64,000 nt of DNA from Desarmillaria ectypa. Taxonomy: Eukaryota > Basidiomycota > Agaricomycetes > Agaricales > Physalacriaceae. The stretch is taken from contig JAUDYN010000006.1 of assembly GCA_030407005.1 (NCBI GenBank), positions 124,001 to 188,000 of the forward strand. Reading direction: 5' to 3'. How positions within the stretch are numbered: position 1 is the stretch's first letter; every line of letters starts with the position of its first letter. Both the position numbers and the translations under genes were made by a program. The notes under the pieces were generated by a model. It searched no databases and was not told where the DNA came from. It saw only the letters and a list, made by a program, of their open reading frames with translations. Of this stretch, positions 59,381 to 64,000 are shown one piece after another.

Positions 59381-59960
59381 ATTCTTCGCCTGTATAACAG
59401 AATTTGTGCCAAATGCTGTTGCTGCAGGTATAAAAACGTTTTCAGGTATTAGGGAGTGAGATTGTTATGTTAAGATGGCGATCAAAAAAAACGGAATGAA
59501 GGAGGAAAGGAAGAACGACGACGCCCCCGCGGTTTCTGAGGCGGTGATGCCACGTGTGTTGCATCGGCAAGCGGACCGGTATATAGATAAAAATTATAAT
59601 CAATTGACTCAAAAACTAGATATATATATCTAAATTCTGTAGGTTTTGTAGCAAATGTGCTAAAAAGTTACAGTTTATGAAACTTATGGTTTGGCTCAAA
59701 CGGCTAATCCCGCCAGATCGGCGAAAAAGGTCCCAAACTTCCAAGCCCTTGAGTCACGCGGGCCGGGAATCCGAATGCTGCTCCGTACCGTCACGACACA
59801 TCGCCCTTTTACTTCACAACATACCAATTTTTATCTCTCAGGACATTTACGGTTCTTGGGGCCATATATCTGGCAAAATCGTCATCCAAAATATATCTAC
59901 ACGTATAAAAGCGGTAGTGACGTCAGGTCTAAGCCACCAGAACCTTTAACTGCAACCACC
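59381..59960. other. Divergent promoter region between SNARE and NTF2-like genes
   Basis: The two genes start about 580 bp apart on opposite strands. A TATAAAA motif (59,904-59,910) serves the plus-strand gene. No clear TATA box was seen for the SNARE gene. Confidence 0.5.
59904..59910 (+). promoter_or_regulatory. TATA box of the NTF2-like gene
   Basis: TATAAAA 51 bases before the ATG at 59,961. Confidence 0.55.
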
Positions 59961-60480
59961 ATGTCTTCGCCGAGCTCTCTTACGGAATGGACCAAATCCC
60001 ATTTCTCGTCTCTATTCAAACCTTCAGAGAATCAACTTCAGGAAGTTTCTGCATTTACTGAAAATGCTGAGGTTCTGGTGAACCATACCCAGGTATCTGT
60101 CGAACAGTTTAAGAAATCGTTGGCCGAGAAATTCGGCGCGGGAGTCGTACAAGATGTGCAAATCGATTGGAAGGAACTCATTCATGATGAGGTATGTTGT
60201 ATCGCCTGTACGTGTCTTCCCCCATGCTGATATGACGATAGGAAGCTGGTATCGTTGCTGGCTTCGTAGACGTTACCAGGTCGATGAAGTTCAGGATTCG
60301 TGCTGGCCCTGCGCAAATCCACACCTACATCAGTATAAGCATGAAGTTGGTTCATCTCCTACGTGCATCCATTGCTTTCTGACTCTGCTGAATAGGATTG
60401 CGCAAACAGGTGACCAAAGGGCCGTGTCTCAAATGTTCTATACGTCAGTGGATAAGGCTGCGGAACTCCATCTCCAGTGA
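59961..60480 (+). CDS. Small NTF2/SnoaL-like hypothetical protein (139 aa, three exons)
   Basis: Exons 59,961-60,191, 60,242-60,345 and 60,396-60,480 with introns of 50 bp each and kept frame. The start has an ACC ATG context and a TATA box 51 bases upstream. The protein has an N-terminal helical part (SSLTEWTKSHFSSLF), SVEQFKKSLAEKFGAG and DVQIDWKELI, then EAGIVAGFVDVTRSMKFRIR and a final strand MFYTSVDKAAELHLQ. The helix-strand pattern and length fit the NTF2/SnoaL fold seen in many small basidiomycete proteins. No catalytic residues can be named, so the function is unknown. It has no signal peptide or membrane segment. It shares a divergent intergenic region with the SNARE gene. Confidence 0.65.
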
Positions 60481-60639
60481 TGGAATCAGAATCAGAACCG
60501 GAATCAGATTGTGTAGTAAGCATGGTTCCTGTGTTATATTTGACTACTCTAATTTCTACGTATAGAACTATATTATTAGTAGCTCTCAAACTTGTACATG
60601 TACAAACGGTATCAACGCAACTGTTCGCAAAACTCTTTA
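60481..60639. other. Intergenic, convergent 3' ends
   Basis: Spacer between the NTF2-like gene (plus) and the minus-strand exon at 60,640. It includes a short GGAATCAGAATCAGAACC-like purine repeat near the start. Confidence 0.5.
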
Positions 60640-60920
60640 CTATGATGTACTGCCACCTGATTCGGCCGTTCCAACAACTACATTATTCTCGAACAGTGGC
60701 GAATCTGGGGCTTTCAGTCCCTGCGGATCCATCAGTCTTACAGTGGCATTTAGGGCGCCTCTTTCTCTAGGTCCTTTCCGCATGAACTCATAAGAACTGA
60801 TTCCTTTTGCCCGTGGGTTCCCGTGCACCCCGTGGTAAGGGTTGGAGTTAATAAATATAAACCAGAGCACCATCGGTATGGCTCCGTTCAACAGAGTAAA
60901 TGTTTGGCTCTCTGAAGGCT
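60640..60920 (-). CDS. 3' exon of an unassigned membrane protein
   Basis: An open minus-strand frame of about 90 codons ends at 60,640. It has one strongly hydrophobic helix (GAIPMVLWFIFINSNPY) followed by a basic and then Ser/Gly-rich cytosolic-looking tail (EFMRKGPRERGALN). The helix position near the C-terminus resembles the last helix of a multi-pass protein such as an RTA1-like one, but the evidence is weak. Upstream minus-strand coding pieces (FEVRMSEDLLANLTEIMN near 61,140-61,220) may belong to the same gene. Their splice structure was not resolved. Confidence 0.4.
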
Positions 60921-62044
60921 TTTAACTTCCCGCTTGAGTCGTCAAAGCTTAGTACCTACGCCGCTGCTGCTATTGGATGCTCTTATCTATCACGCTGGAT
61001 GAACCTGAGAAATTTGCCCCAGGACCGCATTAAGAAAACTTCACAGCACACTTAATTCCACGAGAAATGTAGTATGCCCTATTTGACCCTGTAGAGTGGC
61101 AGGCGCAGATTGGGTTTCTTGATATATGACAAGCATTGCGGGTAATGTTGCATATTTACTCTGCCGTTTCTTCTGTGTTCATTATTTCCGTCAGGTTCGC
61201 CAGCAAATCTTCGGACATCCTTACTTCAAAGAAGTGGTGCTATCTTTTGAACAATGAGGCGAGGTTGAATACCTGTTGCAAGACTGGTAAACATACCAAG
61301 TTTGAAGGCACTTTATTGACGCACACCAGTTGGCTCTGTTTGTTAAGGGATGAGGATCGTAACTGCTGCTGCAAAATACAGGCAGAGGGATATCTTCGGC
61401 CATAGATGGAACATGGCAATCATATACCCTCATCCTTCCTTTTTTTCTTTTGCTCTTACGATACCCAGAGCTTGAAGGTCCGATCTTGCACTCAGGCATC
61501 AGATATATTTTGTAATACATTTACAGTGTCTCTTAAATGGTGATAATATTTCTTATACTCTGAACAGCTGAATCTCTAGCATATGCGGTCTCATCTTGGT
61601 GAAGAAAATGTCTATCCCAACCCAGGGTAATGTTGGACATTGGTTCTGCTGTAGCTGTGTTTCACTTGGGATATATTACAGGATCCCATAGCACTTGATG
61701 TATTTGATTCGAAATTTGAATTCTAATTCGAGGAGTCCACATATTGTGACTCTCAGTCATATTGATATGCTTGCCAGTCATCCACCACTATGTTTGTGAC
61801 TGTACCCATAAGAAAGTATGTGTAAAGATAACCTGGAAGCCAGAAAGCCCCCACTAGATCAGTAAGGGTCAGCTGTGATGGGTCTGAACTCTAAGTGACA
61901 GGACTAGCAACTCAATGATCTGTTTTGAAGGAACCAAAAGTCCAGAACTAGTGATGCACATGTTCTCAGTTGGAACTGGTATCCCAGCAGTAATGGCCAT
62001 TCAATGACATTGGTCCAAAAACTGAGACAAGTAGAATCAGGTAT
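60921..62044. other. Possible upstream exons, then CpG-poor repeat DNA
   Basis: Up to about 61,550 the sequence has normal CpG content and minus-strand open pieces that may be exons of the gene ending at 60,640. From about 61,560 to 62,044 it is CpG-poor and unassigned. Confidence 0.35.
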
Positions 62045-62438
62045 TGTTAGGACCCAGTTCACATGTGATCTTGGGACCAGACACTAACTCCTGGGCTGTC
62101 TCGTGTTCAGACAATCACCCTTATTAGGAGAGCAGTGGAGGTCTTTAGAAGAGTGTAGAATGGTATATATATTAAGTTTGGTTGGAAGATGAGGAATATA
62201 CACAGGAAGTACACTACTTATATACTGAAAACTGAAGGGCTAATAATAGAGGAGTCCATGTGTACTTCGTGCATAAACCTTCTGAAGACCATGTGTTTGT
62301 AAGATGTTCATGGTCAGGTGGTTGCAAATACAGTGACAGCATGAGGAAATCAATGGGGTTATCGATAGATGAGCAATGTGGAATGAGAATAGTGATCAGA
62401 TGTTGGATTTAGATAAGGAAAATGGAAAAATCATAACA
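62045..62438 (-). repeat. 3' LTR of A-4 (394 bp)
   Basis: TGTTAGGACC subtype with TGTTA/TAACA ends, followed by the polypurine tract. The left flank is ggtat. The other end of the element is outside the window. Confidence 0.85.
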
Positions 62439-62666
62439 TTACCCTCTTGTTAAAGCAGTCATCCCGACTGCTAAGGCTCTTCTTGTGGGGTTTCAAGTTG
62501 CAAAGTAACTTGATTGATCCAATATTGGTCAATTAGCACTTTCCACTGGTTTTGGTCCAGATTAATGATCCATTTCCAGAGCCCATCCTTTTGTTGGGTG
62601 AGGTATGTGATGTCACCATTGTCAGAGTATTCGTGATCGAGTATCTTGACCACCATCTTTTCTCAT
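62439..62666 (-). pseudogene. A-4 pol C-terminus: second chromodomain-like module
   Basis: The minus strand (62,471-62,656) reads KILDHEYSDNGDITYLTQ then WKVLIDQYW, the same C-terminal module as in A-1 to A-3 and F. It is cut by a B LTR just at the module's start, so the first chromodomain and the rest of pol are not in the window. Confidence 0.75.
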
Positions 62667-64000
62667 TGATATGCCATCTATGCATTCACACCTAGATTTT
62701 GCAAATTTGTAACAATAATATTGCACATCTATCCTATACTAGTGATACATAGAGGACTATAGCTGAGGCTTTGAGCTAATAGTTAAAAGCAGTAAGCAAC
62801 TGGTAGAGCCAGGACTTAGATGCAACACCATTAGTGGGTTAAATCTACCAGCCAGCCAGACTAGTAACTCGAATGCTAGCAGGACTAAGTGAAATACAGC
62901 CACTAGCAAACAAAGGATGCTACTAGCACACAAAAACCAGGAGCAGAGTACACAGATCTCATGAAGTTCTGTCACTAGCAGCCCAGACTGGGCATAAACA
63001 CCTAAGTTAGGATAACTAGTCACATAACAATCTTGAAACAGTACTTAGAAATAAATTAGGAATGAATTAACCTTGAGCTCAGATCTGACTATTGCGATAT
63101 AGATCTCTTATGATCGATACTAGTGGAGCTGGACTGCACCCTCAATCATGATCAGATAGCTGTTACAGGCACCAATATCCGGATATCCATATAACCACAT
63201 TACTAGAGCATGTAGTTGGGCCAAGGGTGCGGAAAGACTGACTGTGGAGTCTCTAGACTGAATATTTGAAAAGAAAACAGACTAGACCGACTATTGTGTG
63301 ATTATTCACCATCATTTATGACTAGCCAAGAAATCCTTACCAATATACCCTATACCCAGATGATATTTATAGTTCTGCCTCAGTAGTATATAAGTAGTGG
63401 GATGGGCGCTTGTGAAAAGCAGGCAAGCCATCCCCGCAGTTGAGCCCTCACTGGTAGTAACTGGTGTTGCCAATTAAAGGCATTTGTGCTTAACCTCAAC
63501 AAAGTGATTAATAGTTGCTAAGTCACCCATAGTATTGCATTGAATTGAAGTTCCTTAGAGTCACTGCTATGTCCTGCAAAGGTCCGGAGTGTTTTGAAGT
63601 TAGTTCAAGCAAAGTTCTTGGAGTTATAGTATTATTCTTAGGCCAAGAGCGCCACTAGTCAGCCAAGAGTGCGACTGGTCAAGTGTTTATCACTTGTAGG
63701 AAGCAGTATAGGGCCAAGAGTGCCACTAGTTCAAAGCAGTTTCAGTCAGAACGAGCACAGTAGCTCAAACCAAGTCACTCTTTACCCAATGTGTCTTACC
63801 AACCCCACTAGCATGAGTAGTACTTTGTATAACTCACTAGTAACGAATAAAACATCTTTAAGACAACTGTAATTGATTATTGAAGTCTGCAGAGTGCTTC
63901 CATCATACTCAAAATGACCCAAATTCAATATTGGTGATTAAGTGTAGAGTAGTAAGAGGTTTAGTGTGATTGATGTTCATTGCTGTTTCCTAATTCTTTT
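62667..64000 (-). repeat. Family B LTR, copy B4 (cut by the window end)
   Basis: Begins TGATATGCC and follows the minus orientation of B2 to the window end. About 30 bp of the LTR remain outside. It is closely similar to B1-B3. Confidence 0.85.

Noticed and set aside
1..64000. CRISPR arrays, rRNA or tRNA genes, prokaryotic operons
   Set aside because: No regularly spaced short repeats with unique spacers, no rRNA core sequences and no tRNA cloverleaf were recognised. Gene structure is eukaryotic.

Overview
The window looks like a repeat-rich chromosome segment of a basidiomycete fungus, probably an Agaricomycete. Genes have short introns (about 45-60 bp) and tiny exons. Several encoded families are typical of basidiomycetes (DUF6534 membrane protein, DUF6699-like protein, MYND-finger protein). 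No rRNA, tRNA or CRISPR array was recognised.

Two kinds of DNA alternate sharply. CpG-containing single-copy islands lie at about 1-900, 19,060-29,060 and 57,240-61,550. The rest is CpG-depleted, AT-leaning retroelement sequence. Island genes: a decayed DUF6534 paralog (1-456, +), a DUF6699-like gene (22,311-23,063, +), a multi-exon DUF6534 gene (25,840-27,826, -), a MYND-finger pseudogene cut by a retroelement (57,24x-58,181, +), a six-exon Tlg1/syntaxin-6 type SNARE gene (58,365-59,380, -), a three-exon NTF2/SnoaL-like gene (59,961-60,480, +) and the 3' exon of an unassigned membrane protein (60,640-60,9xx, -).

The repeats fall into named groups. Family A is a self-priming, Tf1/sushi-like Ty3/gypsy chromovirus with about 395-bp LTRs: A-1 (1,467-6,959), A-2 (31,936-39,109), A-3 (40,621-54,306), A-4 (62,045 to the window end), fragment F (6,960-8,444), a solo LTR (30,082-30,449) and relics. 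Family B is known only from its 1.36-kb LTR (four good copies and a relic). Each good copy sits inside an A element where parts of pol and gag are missing or mismatched. Element C (8,505-13,259) is a decayed gag-pol without integrase enclosed by 317-bp inverted repeats. Element E (39,110-57,237, +) is an older gypsy element. A-3 is inserted in E with target duplication ACTAT, and element D (42,027-45,881, +) is inserted in A-3 with target duplication AGCAT.

The most interesting object is D: 650-bp LTRs 98.8% identical, a primer-binding site and polypurine tract, and one intact 761-codon ORF with no reverse transcriptase, integrase or protease motif I can see. It resembles a young non-autonomous LTR retrotransposon carrying an orphan protein. 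Other points are covariation showing self-priming in family A, a tandem pair of chromodomain-like modules at the end of its Pol, a hydrophobic segment near the start of its Gag, and clear CpG-directed mutation of repeats on both strands. No family A or E copy has an intact pol. D is the only element with an undamaged main ORF. All family names come from motif reading without database searches.
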